DNA from: an uncultured Paenibacillaceae bacterium
GTDB lineage: Bacteria; Bacillota; Bacilli; Paenibacillales; K13
Assembly: GCA_913056365.1 (NCBI GenBank)
Contig: CAJXLT010000006.1
Span: forward strand, 62,001-126,000
Direction: 5' to 3'
Length of the DNA: 64,000 nt
A program made the translations under genes and the position numbers. The notes beneath the pieces are model-generated. The model searched no databases. It was not told where the DNA came from and saw only the letters and a list, made by a program, of their open reading frames with translations. Position 1 is the first letter of the stretch, and the number at the start of each line of letters is the position of its first letter. Below, in pieces: positions 29,563-38,756 of the stretch.

Positions 29563-29930
29563 TCGGACATGTGGGGCTGCTGAGGCGGAGGTGCTTGTTA
29601 AGCTGCGAAAATTAGTGGGTGGCGGGTTGTTGAAAGCGATAGGTTGGCAGGTAGTAAGTAGCAAATAGCAAGTTGTTGCAAACGCGACAGGTGGCAGATA
29701 GCAAGTGGCAAGTTGTTGCAAACGATGGGGATTCCTGCGATTGTGCAGGCTTTGTGCGTGTTGGAGCGGGGATATCGTGAAATACCTGCAGTTGTACATC
29801 TTTCAGTTGCTGAAATGGCTCGATCGGGTCGGTTGGCCATTGAAAGCCTGTATTATCGTAGCTTTTGTGCAGATTTGGCGATTATACGCACGAATGCCTG
29901 CACATTCGCATCCTTTCGCCACTTACGCCG
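29563..29930. repeat. Tandem and dispersed repeats after purH
   Basis: At about 29645-29725 the block AGCAAGTTGTTGCAAACG occurs twice, about 45 bases apart, each time after related AGATAGCAAGT-like bases. From 29731 follows the second copy of the dispersed repeat at 8179-8373. The open frames here (for example 29705-29962) follow the repeat and are not called. Confidence 0.65.
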
Positions 29931-29940
29931 AACACCTAGC

Positions 29941-30123
29941 GGGCCCCCGCAAAAGTACCTGAATCATCTTCGAAGTACAGCGTCACTTTTGTGGGATTCA
30001 ATCGGGCCCCGCGGAAGTACCTTAATAGACTACGAAGCATAACTTCACTTCCGTGGGCTGTAGTATTCGGGCCCCCGCAAAAGTACTTGAATCATCTTCG
30101 AAGCATAGCGTCACTTTTGTGGG
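29941..30123 (+). repeat. Three tandem stem-loop repeats before purD
   Basis: Copies at 29941-29995, 30004-30057 and 30069-30123. Each has arms of the form CCCGC-x3-AGT and ACT-y3-GTGGG, and a TTCGAAG- or TACGAAG-bearing loop. The variable bases change together (AAA with TTT, GGA with TCC), so the stem is kept; all copies keep the same G-T pair. A fourth copy is at 16781-16835. Confidence 0.9.
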
Positions 30124-30224
30124 TTATAGTATGGCGTCCCGACCCCTGCCGAAGGGACTAGTCAGGGCGCTGTTTTTTCGTTATGATGTAGGAAATAGAC
30201 GAGGGTGACAGGGGGCAATGAGCA

Positions 30225-31499
30225 GTGCGTATCTTAGTAGTAGGGCGCGGCGGCCGGGAGCACGCAATCGTGTGGGCGCTCGCCAAAAGCGCCAAGATCA
30301 GCAAAATATATTGCGCGCCGGGCAACGCCGGTATCGCACAATATGCGGAGAATGTACCGATTCAGGAGGACCAGTTCGAGGAGCTGGCGCAGTTCGCGCT
30401 TGATCATGTGGTGGACTTGGTCGTTGTAGGTCCAGAGGACCCGTTGTTCGCGGGAATCGTAGATGTGCTGGAGGCGCACCGTATTCCGGTGTTCGGTCCG
30501 CGTAAGAACGCGGCGATCATCGAGGGCAGCAAGGTGTTTACGAAGGATCTGATGCACAAATACGATATTCCGACAGCCGCTTACGAGTCGTTCACCGACT
30601 ATGAAGCCGCACACGCCTATTTGCGCAAGCAAAGCTTGCCAATTGTAATTAAGGCGGACGGTTTGGCAGCAGGCAAAGGGGTAACGGTCGCAGCAACTTG
30701 GGAAGAAGCCGAGTCTGCTTTGCGTGACATTATGGTGCAGAAGAGCTTCGGCGAAGCTGGCAATTCGGTCGTCATCGAGGAATGCTTGACCGGACAGGAA
30801 ATGTCGATATTGGCGTTCGTCGACGGCGAGGTCGTTCGGCCGATGGTGCCCGCGCAGGACCACAAGCCGGCATATGACAATGACCGCGGTCCGAATACAG
30901 GCGGTATGGGCACCTATTCCCCAGTGCCGCACATCCCGCATTCAATCGTGGATGAAGCGATCAAGACGATATTGGAGCCGACGGCGAAGGCAATGGTCGC
31001 CGAAGGACGCTCGTTCCGCGGCGTGCTGTATGCTGGCTTGATGATTACACCGGACGGACCGAAGACGATTGAGTTCAACTGCCGCTTCGGCGATCCCGAG
31101 ACGCAGGTAGTGCTGCCGCGTCTGGAGACTGAGCTTGTCGATATTTTCCTCGCGACAGTGAATGGTCGCTTGCAGGATATGGAGATATCCTGGACGGATG
31201 ATGCAGCAGTGTGCGTGGTGCTTGCTTCAGGCGGTTATCCGGGACCATATGACAAAGGTCTGCCGATCAGCGGTCTCGATGAGGTGCAGCAATCGATCGT
31301 CTTCCATGCAGGAACTGCAGAGAAGGATGAGCAGATCGTTACTAACGGCGGTCGCCTGCTAGGCGTGACTGCGCTTGGCGCGGACTTAGCTGAAGCTCGT
31401 GCGAAAGCATATGAAGATGTGGAGCGAATCGTCTACGAAGGTCGCCATTATCGCACAGATATCGGGAAGAAAGCATTCGATCTGTCACAGCAAGACTAG
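30225..31499 (+). CDS. purD: GAR synthetase (phosphoribosylamine-glycine ligase)
   Basis: 424 residues, ATP-grasp enzyme of the second purine step. Motifs: RILVVGRGGREHAI, GPEDPL, LPIVIKADGLAAGKGV, DNDRGPNTGGMGTYSP and ETQVVLPRLET. The start is GTG 30225 with AGGGGG about ten bases upstream. It is separated from purH by 662 bases of repeats, so it may have its own or reduced expression; no clear promoter is visible there. Confidence 0.96.
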   Translation: MRILVVGRGGREHAIVWALAKSAKISKIYCAPGNAGIAQYAENVPIQEDQFEELAQFALDHVVDLVVVGPEDPLFAGIVDVLEAHRIPVFGPRKNAAIIEGSKVFTKDLMHKYDIPTAAYESFTDYEAAHAYLRKQSLPIVIKADGLAAGKGVTVAATWEEAESALRDIMVQKSFGEAGNSVVIEECLTGQEMSILAFVDGEVVRPMVPAQDHKPAYDNDRGPNTGGMGTYSPVPHIPHSIVDEAIKTILEPTAKAMVAEGRSFRGVLYAGLMITPDGPKTIEFNCRFGDPETQVVLPRLETELVDIFLATVNGRLQDMEISWTDDAAVCVVLASGGYPGPYDKGLPISGLDEVQQSIVFHAGTAEKDEQIVTNGGRLLGVTALGADLAEARAKAYEDVERIVYEGRHYRTDIGKKAFDLSQQD

Positions 31500-31639
31500 C
31501 GAAGGAGTCACGTCAGCACGTGGGCGGAAGTCATTCGGATCGTACTTCGATTGCATGAGTAAAGGTGCCCGGCGGTGTGTGACTGACAACCGATTATTTG
31601 TGAAGAAACATTCTAGATTGCATAATCCGTATAGCTAAA

Positions 31640-31669
31640 TTGCTGGTATGATTGTCAGACAAATATGAT
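31640..31669 (+). promoter_or_regulatory. Likely promoter of the BI-1 family gene
   Basis: TTGCTG 31640-31645, 18 bases, TATGAT 31664-31669. Confidence 0.5.
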
Positions 31670-31753
31670 ACAATGGTAATAGTTTGCTTGGACTACCTGA
31701 TGGATATGCAGCCAAGCGGAGACGAACAAGGATGAAAGAGAGGGATTTCGAAA

Positions 31754-32416
31754 GTGGAAACAAGACAAAACGTTATGTCAGCTGAACAGGATTACAATAC
31801 GTCCTTTCACAAGCTGATGCGCATGTTTACCTTGTCTATTCTGGTGGCGTTCATCGGTACATTCGTCGGTACATTCGTGCCGCCTGCATTGTTCCTGCCG
31901 CTTATCGTCATCAATATCGGCATGCTGATCGCTTCGATCTTCATTCGCCGTAAGGGCAAGGCGATTGGTTATGGCTTCGTGTACACGTTCGTTTTTATCA
32001 GTGGTATTACGATTTATCCGGCGATTGCTTATTACGCAGGTATCGGCGGAGCTGGCATCGTACACGCGGCATTTATCCTGACCGTGCTGATCTTCGGCGG
32101 ATTGACGTTCTATGCTTATAACAGTAAGCGTGATTTCAGCTTTTTGGGCGGATTTTTGATGGTTGGCATCTGTGCGCTGATCGGCTTCTCCTTGATCGGT
32201 ATCTTCGTGCCAGCTATGCATACAGGCCCGCTCGGTTTGATGATTGGCTTCTTCGGGGTGTTGGTGTTCTCTGGATTTATCTTGTATGACATCTCCCAAT
32301 ACAAGCATGGATTGCCGGACGAAATGATTCCGCTAGCCGTACTAAGCTTGTACTTATCCTTCATCAACCTGTTCCTGTACTTGCTGCAGATTCTTGGCAT
32401 CCTGTCGGATGACTAA
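31754..32416 (+). CDS. Bax inhibitor-1/YccA family membrane protein
   Basis: 220 residues, seven hydrophobic segments. The pattern of short helices, FVGTFVPP in helix 1, GFILYDISQY near residue 177 and a C-terminal SLYLSFINLFLYLLQIL is that of the UPF0005/BI-1 family. Bacillus YetJ of this family is a pH-sensitive calcium leak channel; the role here is assumed similar. GTG 31754 has GAGAGGG nine bases upstream; ATG 31772 is the alternative. Monocistronic between a promoter and a strong terminator. Confidence 0.88.
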   Translation: METRQNVMSAEQDYNTSFHKLMRMFTLSILVAFIGTFVGTFVPPALFLPLIVINIGMLIASIFIRRKGKAIGYGFVYTFVFISGITIYPAIAYYAGIGGAGIVHAAFILTVLIFGGLTFYAYNSKRDFSFLGGFLMVGICALIGFSLIGIFVPAMHTGPLGLMIGFFGVLVFSGFILYDISQYKHGLPDEMIPLAVLSLYLSFINLFLYLLQILGILSDD

Positions 32417-32460
32417 GATTCGTTCATATGCGTACATGAGCGTAAGTTGAACGAACATCT

Positions 32461-32520
32461 AACCTTCGTGCTCGTTGTGCATACTCCGTTGGAGTGGCAG
32501 GGCGAGACGAAGGTTTTTTT
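32461..32520 (+). terminator. Terminator of the BI-1 family gene
   Basis: AACCTTCGT-GCTCG pairs with CGAG-ACGAAGGTT (one bulge), with an inner ACTCC-GTT-GGAGT hairpin, then TTTTTTT. Confidence 0.9.
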
Positions 32521-33019
32521 GGTATGAATGGATGTCGGTGGGCAGCGGTGAAAAAGTAGAGGTGTGGGTGCGGCTGAGCAGGAGGATAGGGGAGATTTTC
32601 AGAGTGACAGGATGGATTAGGCGTGGATTAAAGGGAGGAAATGGTCTTATCGCAACGCGCAAATCGATGTAACACAATAGAGAGGGAAAAAGTGGTCGTA
32701 TTCCATACAATTGCGGGGGTGATCCGGTATGGGGGTCTCAATAAGACCAGTGATTTCCGCAATATTGATGTAGAGATCTATATGTGGAGATATACGACCC
32801 ATTATTCCCGTTAAATCGAGTCTAGTAGTGCGCCCCATTGTAGGCTGCGAGCCGATGGAGCGTACAATCGACAGGCAACGAGCTCCGGTGCACACGTTCG
32901 AAAGCTTCGGTGTCGGAGTGCATGCCTCGAAGTGTGCGAGTTCTTGAGGGCATACCATCGAAGTGTGCGAGCATTAGTGTATCGGAGATTGGGAGTCTAG
33001 GGCACGCCAGCAGCCCGTA
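32521..33019. repeat. Gene-free stretch with a dispersed element and GAAGTGTGCGAG repeats
   Basis: 499 bases. The part 32690-32835 is related to 16091-16235 (blocks TGGTCGTATT, GGTATGGGGGTCT, CCCATTATTCCCGTTAAATCG) and its ends are loosely inverted (GGTCGTAT and ATACGACC). At 32915-32975 TCGAAGTGTGCGAG occurs twice. No coding frame is convincing. Confidence 0.45.
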
Positions 33020-33832
33020 TCAGTGAACTAGCTTACCGTAGAGCGTATTCGCAGGAATGGTGTGTGCCAGTGCGTCTGCGAATGTCTCCAAGTCTTGCAG
33101 GATAGACGGCGGCGCCCACGAAGCGGGGAGCAGCTCTTGCGGCAGCATCGGGTCACGTTCGATCAAGGCAGCGATCGTTTCATCCACTTCCAAGTACAGC
33201 AGCAGAATGGCAAGCGTAGTTTCTTCTTCCGCTTGGATTGCAGTGAAACGCGGCCTCCATTTCTTGTTCATGTGATCCAATGCTTCTTGATACAAGGCAA
33301 TGACCTCTGTCAGCGGCCACAGTGCCAGCACTGTCTCTCTGCTTATAGCGCCAGCTACCTTCTCCCCGTGAAAAATCGAGATATAATCGACGATTCCATA
33401 CTCTTCAGCCATACGCAGGACGTCCTTGGTAATGTCCCAAGGGGTAATATACACACTTTTGTACAGCCGACCGCAGCCCATCTGCATCAGTTCGGCACGC
33501 ATCCGGTCGCGCTTGCTGCGCTCGGACTCTGGAATTTCTCCTGTGAACACGTACCACTTGCCATCCCATGCGACACCATAACGCTTTCCCGCTGCATTGC
33601 GCTGCTGACGGTTGGCTTCACCTTCGGCAGTAAGTTCATACAGGGAACGGGAAGCGGAGCGAATCCAATTCCTCGTCTTCAATTGTGTCAACGTATTGCG
33701 AATCGTACCTGAATGATAACCGAGCCCTTCTAATACGGGCAAGAGCTGCTTCGTATGCAGCGGACCGGCTTTGTGCAATATAGTGATGATTCTTTGCTCC
33801 AATGTCACGGTCAAGATTTCACCTTCCTTCAT
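33020..33832 (-). CDS. PaaX-like transcriptional regulator
   Basis: About 270 residues. The N-terminal winged helix (RIITILHKAGPLHTKQLLPVLEGLGYHSGTIRNTLTQLKTRNWI) and the middle GRLYKSVYITPWD...RMAEEYGI match the PaaX family, which controls aromatic and amino-acid catabolism by sensing CoA thioesters or related ligands. ATG 33832 has a weak site, whereas AAGGAAGGTGA is well placed for TTG 33814, so the true N-terminus may be six residues shorter. Divergent from the aminotransferase gene across about 185-200 bases, making that its likely target. Confidence 0.78.
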   Translation of the reverse strand: MKEGEILTVTLEQRIITILHKAGPLHTKQLLPVLEGLGYHSGTIRNTLTQLKTRNWIRSASRSLYELTAEGEANRQQRNAAGKRYGVAWDGKWYVFTGEIPESERSKRDRMRAELMQMGCGRLYKSVYITPWDITKDVLRMAEEYGIVDYISIFHGEKVAGAISRETVLALWPLTEVIALYQEALDHMNKKWRPRFTAIQAEEETTLAILLLYLEVDETIAALIERDPMLPQELLPASWAPPSILQDLETFADALAHTIPANTLYGKLVH

Positions 33833-34016
33833 CGTTGTTCCAGAGCGAATGACTGACAATGCATTCAGCCCATTGACGCAGCTGCCGTCCATCTAATATA
33901 ATACATATTAACACGTAAGACATCAATTGCATTATATTAATATTTCGATATTTCGTTCATACAGGTAATCGTTCATGTCGTGAAATGTTAATGTAGTATT
34001 GGAGGTTGGAGCTAGT

Positions 34017-35258
34017 ATGGCAGTGGAGCGAACAGTTGTGGGAACAGTAGAGGCAAGCCGCGAGCAGCAAGCTGGCGGAGTGCGGTTTGCGAGGCGAACG
34101 GAGTCCATGAAGGCATCGGAAATTCGAGAGCTGTTGAAGCTTATGGAGCAGCCGGATTTTATTTCGTTCGCAGGAGGGATTCCCGAGCCGAAGCTATTCC
34201 CGATTGAGGAAGTGAAGACGGCTACGGAACGAGTGCTGCAGCACTCTTATACGACGGCATTGCAGTATGGTCCGACGGAAGGGTATCGACTGCTGCGCGA
34301 ATGGATTGCCTCCTACATGAACGATACGTTCGGTCTTCGCCACACGATGACGAATGTGCTAGTCACGTCCGGCTCGCAGCAGGGACTGGATCTGATCGGC
34401 AAGCTCATGCTAGATGAAGGTGACATAGTGCTGTGCGAAAGCCCGACATATCTGGGCGCGATTCAGGCTTTTCAGCCGTACCGTCCACGGTTCATGGAGA
34501 TCGAGACGGATGCGGAAGGCATCATACCGGAATCATTGGAGCGTACGCTAGCTGCAAATCCGGAGGCAAAACTGCTATATGCGATACCGAATTATCAAAA
34601 TCCGTCAGGGCGCACATGGTCGCTGGAACGGCGCCAGCGCGTGATGGAGATTGTAGCCCGCCATACTGTGACTGTAGTCGAGGATGATCCTTATGGCGAG
34701 CTCCGCTTCGAAGGGGATCGCTTGCCGCCGCTGCAAGCCTTCGATGAGCAGGGACAGGTGATGTATCTGGGCAGCTTCTCGAAGGTGCTCTGCCCGGGAT
34801 ATCGCGTCGGCTGGACTGCCGCGCCCAAGGTATATATGGAGAAGATGGCGCTGGCTAAGCAAGGTGTGGATCTGCATACGTCATCCATGAATCAGATGAT
34901 TATCTACGAAATGCTGCAGCTGCAGACGTTGCATACTTATGTGTCTCGCCTGATCGGCACATATAAGGAGAGGCGAGATGCAATGGTCAGCATCCTGCGT
35001 GAGAAGCTGCCTGAGCTAGCATTCCAGCTGCCGCAGGGCGGATTGTTCTTATGGGGAGAGCTTCCTGCGCATTGGAATTGCCGAATGCTGCTGGAACAGG
35101 CGGTGCAGCATAAGGTCGCCTTCGTTCCCGGCGGCTCATTCTATCCGAACGGCGGACACGAGCATACGATGCGCTTGAATTATTCGCTCAGTGACGAGCA
35201 GCGCATCCGGGAAGGTATTGATCGCTTAGCCTCGCTTATACAGTCGGTTGAAGGATAG
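34017..35258 (+). CDS. PLP-dependent aminotransferase (class I/II, LysN-like)
   Basis: 413 residues. Features: ISFAGGIPEPKLFP, the YGPTEGYRLLREWIASYM motif, TSGSQQGLDLIGKLMLD, YAIPNYQNPSGRTWS, EDDPYGELRF and the lysine in YLGSFSKVLCPGYRVGW. This is the MocR-domain type of aminotransferase without the GntR helix-turn-helix, as in 2-aminoadipate and branched or aromatic amino acid transaminases. ATG 34017 is well placed behind GGAGGTTGGAG. Probably regulated by the divergent PaaX-like protein. Substrate unassigned. Confidence 0.92.
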   Translation: MAVERTVVGTVEASREQQAGGVRFARRTESMKASEIRELLKLMEQPDFISFAGGIPEPKLFPIEEVKTATERVLQHSYTTALQYGPTEGYRLLREWIASYMNDTFGLRHTMTNVLVTSGSQQGLDLIGKLMLDEGDIVLCESPTYLGAIQAFQPYRPRFMEIETDAEGIIPESLERTLAANPEAKLLYAIPNYQNPSGRTWSLERRQRVMEIVARHTVTVVEDDPYGELRFEGDRLPPLQAFDEQGQVMYLGSFSKVLCPGYRVGWTAAPKVYMEKMALAKQGVDLHTSSMNQMIIYEMLQLQTLHTYVSRLIGTYKERRDAMVSILREKLPELAFQLPQGGLFLWGELPAHWNCRMLLEQAVQHKVAFVPGGSFYPNGGHEHTMRLNYSLSDEQRIREGIDRLASLIQSVEG

Positions 35259-35270
35259 CAGGACACGATG

Positions 35271-35328
35271 AAAAAGCGGAGATGGCCCAATGCTGCAAGG
35301 CAACTGCAGCCGGGCTTCGTCCGCTTTT
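35271..35328. terminator. Bidirectional terminator between convergent genes
   Basis: AAAAAGCGGA and TCCGCTTTT form the outer stem, GGCCC and GGGC the inner; the A-run and T-run let it serve both the aminotransferase and doxX transcripts. Confidence 0.88.
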
Positions 35329-35345
35329 CTGTTATACAGTTGGGG

Positions 35346-35867
35346 TTAGTGCGTAGGTGCTTTGATCGCTGGTTTTTTGGTAAAGAGCTTGGTACGCTTC
35401 GTCAGGTTTCTCAAGTAAGGAAGAACATAATAGTCGGCGCCGAACTTGCCGGCGTTGGCAGCTGCAACTAGGATGAACAAGGTTAGAAGCAGCATTTGCG
35501 CATTCGTGCTGACCGTGCCCGAGAACAGGAAGGCGAAGTTCATGATGACGCCCATCAAGGCGGCGACAGTGGTGAAGCAGCCTAGTATCAATCCGAGACC
35601 GACGAAGAATTCACCGTAGGCGACCAGGAAGTTGAACAGCCCGGCATTCGGGAGCGCGAAGCCTTCTAGGAAGGCTGCCCACCAGCCTTGTACAGCGGGA
35701 TGATCGCCAGTCGCCTTGGCAATGGCGCCGTTCAGGAAGCCGGTCGTATCGAAGCCCCCCGTCATCTTGCCCCAGCCTGCAGTCAGCCATTCGAAGCCGA
35801 TATATAAGCGAAGCAGGGCAAGCATTGCAGCAGCAACGACATTTTCTCTTAGCCATTTGACAAACAT
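35346..35867 (-). CDS. DoxX family membrane protein
   Basis: 173 residues, four membrane segments. It shows LRLYIGFEWLTAGWGKM near the N-terminus and the VAYGEFFVGLGLILG helix typical of DoxX/thiosulfate:quinone-oxidoreductase-like small subunits. AAAAAGGAGAGGATC precedes the ATG. The role in the cell is unclear; DoxX proteins are often linked to redox or respiratory functions. Single gene. Confidence 0.88.
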   Translation of the reverse strand: MFVKWLRENVVAAAMLALLRLYIGFEWLTAGWGKMTGGFDTTGFLNGAIAKATGDHPAVQGWWAAFLEGFALPNAGLFNFLVAYGEFFVGLGLILGCFTTVAALMGVIMNFAFLFSGTVSTNAQMLLLTLFILVAAANAGKFGADYYVLPYLRNLTKRTKLFTKKPAIKAPTH

Positions 35868-36113
35868 TCAGATCCTCTCCTTTTTGTGAAATCAAGTTGT
35901 GTAGGAATGCTGGTTCAGTGTGTTAGGTGCAACCTGTTGTCTATGTCTATACTATAAATCATATTTCGCATGATATATGTGAAATAAATCACAAACTTGA
36001 AAACATTCTATGTCAAACTTGTGACAGCCTTCTTCCCGGAACTAAATCTAGCGGCTGCCGTGTATAATATGGTTTAATAGAATTAACATATGGAGAAAGG
36101 CGTAGGTGAAGGA

Positions 36114-37217
36114 ATGAAGGGGAAATGGAGACTAGCGCTGCTGCTTGGCATCGTCATAACGCTGCTGCTGGCAGGGTGCGGCAATGGAAAACAACAAGTG
36201 CAAGAACCGGTGGTGGAAGAACCTCCTGTTGCGCAACCTGTCGTAGAGCCGGAGGAACCGGAAGAGCCGATCGTATATCCGTTTGCGTTTCCTCTGACTG
36301 GTGTAGGGACAGAAGAAGAGCATCCAGTGCGGCCCGTTATGGTTATGGTGGAAAATCAGGCGCAAGCGCGGCCCCAATCGGGATTACATAGAGCAGATCA
36401 AGTGTATGAGGTGCTGGCAGAGGGCGAGATTACACGATTCTTGGCCGTCTATCAGAGTGAGTCACCAGATATTATCGGTCCGGTGCGAAGCATCCGGCCT
36501 TACTTCGTAGAACTGGGCGCGGGCCTTGATGCCTTGATCGTGCATGCAGGCTGGAGCCAGGAAGCGATGAATATTATTGCTGAGCGGAGATTGGCGCATT
36601 TCGATCAGGTGTATGGGGATCATGCCTATTATTGGCGAAGCGATGAGCGGAGAGCGCCGCATAATCTGTATACGAGCATCGAGATGATTCGAGAGGGTGC
36701 AGAGGACAAGGGTTATCGCGCGGATTGGAACGATCCGGCTTTCACCTTCATGGATACGGTGGAGGCAGCTACGACGGATGCAAGTAGTGATGCTGTAGAC
36801 ATTGCGATCCCGTATATCGCCGGGTACCATGTGTCCTATCATTGGAACGAGGAGCTCGGTCAGTACGAGCGCTACATGCTAGGCGAGCCGCACAAGGACA
36901 AGGAGACAGAAGCACAGCTTGTTGCGGACAATATTCTGATTGTAGAGGCCGCTCACCGTATTGTAGACGATGTGGGACGGCGAAATGTTGACGTGTTCGG
37001 TCCGGGCAACGGGCATTTGGTGCAAAAGGGCGAGATCCGCGAAATTACGTGGGAGAACAGCGGCGGCATTATCCGCGCTTATATCGATAATGAGGAAGTG
37101 CCGCTGCTGCCGGGCAAGACCTGGGTGCAGATCGTGCCGATCGGCACGGAAATCGAAGTGCAAGGCGAAGGCTTCGATGCGAGTGGGGATGTGAACGAGG
37201 ACGGGGGAGTGGAGTAA
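36114..37217 (+). CDS. yerB: DUF3048 family lipoprotein (YerB-like)
   Basis: 367 residues. The signal peptide ends with the lipobox LLLAGC, so the mature protein is anchored outside. The repeated acidic Pro/Glu/Val linker (about residues 30-55) precedes the DUF3048 domain (YPFPLTG-like start, MVMVENQAQARPQSGLHRADQVYEVLAEGEITRF, GPVRSIRPYFVELG). ATG 36114 is directly upstream of the signal peptide and has AGGTGA; ATG 36090 would put charged residues ahead of it. The protein's role is unknown; yerB is near yerC in Bacillus too. Confidence 0.9.
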   Translation: MKGKWRLALLLGIVITLLLAGCGNGKQQVQEPVVEEPPVAQPVVEPEEPEEPIVYPFAFPLTGVGTEEEHPVRPVMVMVENQAQARPQSGLHRADQVYEVLAEGEITRFLAVYQSESPDIIGPVRSIRPYFVELGAGLDALIVHAGWSQEAMNIIAERRLAHFDQVYGDHAYYWRSDERRAPHNLYTSIEMIREGAEDKGYRADWNDPAFTFMDTVEAATTDASSDAVDIAIPYIAGYHVSYHWNEELGQYERYMLGEPHKDKETEAQLVADNILIVEAAHRIVDDVGRRNVDVFGPGNGHLVQKGEIREITWENSGGIIRAYIDNEEVPLLPGKTWVQIVPIGTEIEVQGEGFDASGDVNEDGGVE

Positions 37218-37284
37218 TCCGGGCTGTGCGAGCCTGGAGTGTGTCCCTGCGTGCGATGCTGCAGTGATATGCTACTGATGCTAC

Positions 37285-37470
37285 TGTAACGGAAGTGACA
37301 GACGCTAAGAGGCTGATTTTGCAGTGTTTGCAATTCTAACGGAACTCACAGGTTCTTATTTGTGTGAAATCAAGGTATCTAGCTTCGATTTTGCGTAATA
37401 AGGTACTCTGGTTTCCGTTAGAATTAGAAAGTTGCTGATTTAGGACTCTAAGGAGCGCTGATTTCCGTTA
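37285..37470. repeat. Dispersed repeat with TAACGGAA/TTCCGTTA blocks, copy 1
   Basis: Contains TAACGGAA, TTTGCAATTCTAACGGAA, GTACTCTGGTTTCCGTTAGA and GGACTCTAAGGAGCGCTGATTTCCGTTAC in the same order as 38563-38750. The two copies flank the gene at 37627-38304. The 409-base gap 37218-37626 otherwise holds only the terminator at 37537. Confidence 0.75.
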
Positions 37471-37536
37471 CTGAACAAGTTGCGAGGTTATGAAAATCAT
37501 GGTAGAATAAAATAAAAATTTCGGTGTGAAGCACAT

Positions 37537-37593
37537 GCCGCTTTGATACGTAATGCTCATTTGGAGGCCATTACGCATTAAAGCGGCTTTTTG
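37537..37593 (+). terminator. Strong hairpin with T-run in the leader of the nuclease-like gene
   Basis: GCCGCTTTGATACGTAATG (37537-37555) pairs with CATTACGCATTAAAGCGGC (37569-37587), followed by TTTTTG. It lies 320 bases after yerB and only about 34 bases before the next start codon, so it either ends yerB transcription late or attenuates the following gene. Confidence 0.85.
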
Positions 37594-37626
37594 TTTGCTT
37601 GTGACTGGACAGATGAGGTGAGACGA

Positions 37627-38304
37627 ATGAGTTTGTTCGACAGCACATATGAGAAGTGGCTCTCCGATCAGGTGGAAGGGGAGACCAATCGTAGAAGAAG
37701 GGAGTTGCTGCATCAAGGGCTGGGACACGGTACTGTCGCATTTTTGCGTGCAATCTGGTTTCCGGTCTTCGGCAATCTGGATCATTTGTACCCGGAATAT
37801 GAAGTGAGAGATTTCAACAATGGCTATCGTTATTTGGATCTGGCCTATATGCCGGGCTCCGCGAAGGGTTGCATCGAAATTCACGGCTTTCGCTCACATG
37901 CGAGAAATATCGAGGCGAGTCGATTCAAGGACTTGTGCATGAAGCAAGCTTTGCTCGTTCTGGATGATTGGCTGTTCCTGCCCGTCGCCTATTTATCCAT
38001 TCGAGATGACCCCGGTGTGTGCAAGCAGTTGGTCTTGTCTTTTGCAGGGAAGCTGCTTTCAACAGATGCACCTGCCAAGTTGAGTTGGGCGGAAGCGGAG
38101 ACGATCCGATTCGCCCGAAGAATCATGCGTCCATTCGACTCTTGCGAGCTGGCTACGCACTTGCGGAGAACCGAACGTCATACTCGCAGCATATTGCTAG
38201 AATTAATCAGAAAAAAACATCTGGTCGTAGCGAGCGGAAAACAGCGATACCGTACCTTCCAATTGGCAGGTGTCGAGCAGCCTCGCCAACTATCTGACCA
38301 GTGA
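37627..38304 (+). CDS. Nuclease-fold-like protein with C-terminal winged-helix-like region
   Basis: 225 residues from ATG 37627 behind GAGGTGA. The N-terminal part begins MSLFDSTYEKWL and has EVRDFNNGYRYLDLAYMPGSAKGCIEIHGF (about 55-85), which resembles the D...ExD/K strand pair of Vsr/DUF559-like PD-(D/E)XK nucleases. The second acidic position reads His (EIH), so activity may be lost or altered. The last 60 residues (RPFDSCELATHLRRTERHTRSILLELIRKKHL) look like a winged helix. I recall similar proteins only in Paenibacillaceae and know no proven function. It is flanked by repeats. Confidence 0.6.
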   Translation: MSLFDSTYEKWLSDQVEGETNRRRRELLHQGLGHGTVAFLRAIWFPVFGNLDHLYPEYEVRDFNNGYRYLDLAYMPGSAKGCIEIHGFRSHARNIEASRFKDLCMKQALLVLDDWLFLPVAYLSIRDDPGVCKQLVLSFAGKLLSTDAPAKLSWAEAETIRFARRIMRPFDSCELATHLRRTERHTRSILLELIRKKHLVVASGKQRYRTFQLAGVEQPRQLSDQ

Positions 38305-38427
38305 GCATTGTTTATGTGGGAGGACTGTAGGTGTCTGTTACTTTGTGGCAGAATAAATTGCCATAGTTTAAGAGTTAGGTCATCACGTTGCCGTGTTCTT
38401 TCACATGTTAAGGTACTCACGTCGGGC

Positions 38428-38560
38428 AGGCATGCGGACATTAGCAACACCAACTTGCGTATCATGCCCTTGCGGACCGATGCTTTGCAGCACCACTTGC
38501 GTATCATGCCTTTGCGGACCCGATGCCTATCAGCACGACTTGCGCATCATGCTTCCCAAT
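38428..38560. repeat. Tandem repeat, about 43-base unit, 2.5 copies
   Basis: ACTTGCGTATCATGCC occurs at about 38452 and 38497, and ACTTGCGCATCATGC at about 38540, with TTGCGGACC-CGATGC and CAGCAC between. Confidence 0.75.
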
Positions 38561-38562
38561 CT

Positions 38563-38750
38563 AACGGAAGCCAGTGACATCTATTCCGTTGAATTAGGCT
38601 AGTTTGCAATTGTAACGGAAATGAGAGGTGCTTAATGATGTACATGCGGTGTATATCACTGTAATCTGATCGATTAAGGCACTCCTGCTTCCGTTAGATT
38701 TCGAGAATCGTCGATTGAGGTCTCTAAGGTGCGCTCATTTCCGTTACGCG
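38563..38750. repeat. Dispersed repeat with TAACGGAA/TTCCGTTA blocks, copy 2
   Basis: Colinear with 37285-37470: TTTGCAATTGTAACGGAA, GGCACTCCTGCTTCCGTTAGA and CTCTAAGGTGCGCTCATTTCCGTTAC. Confidence 0.75.
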
Positions 38751-38756
38751 GTTCGG

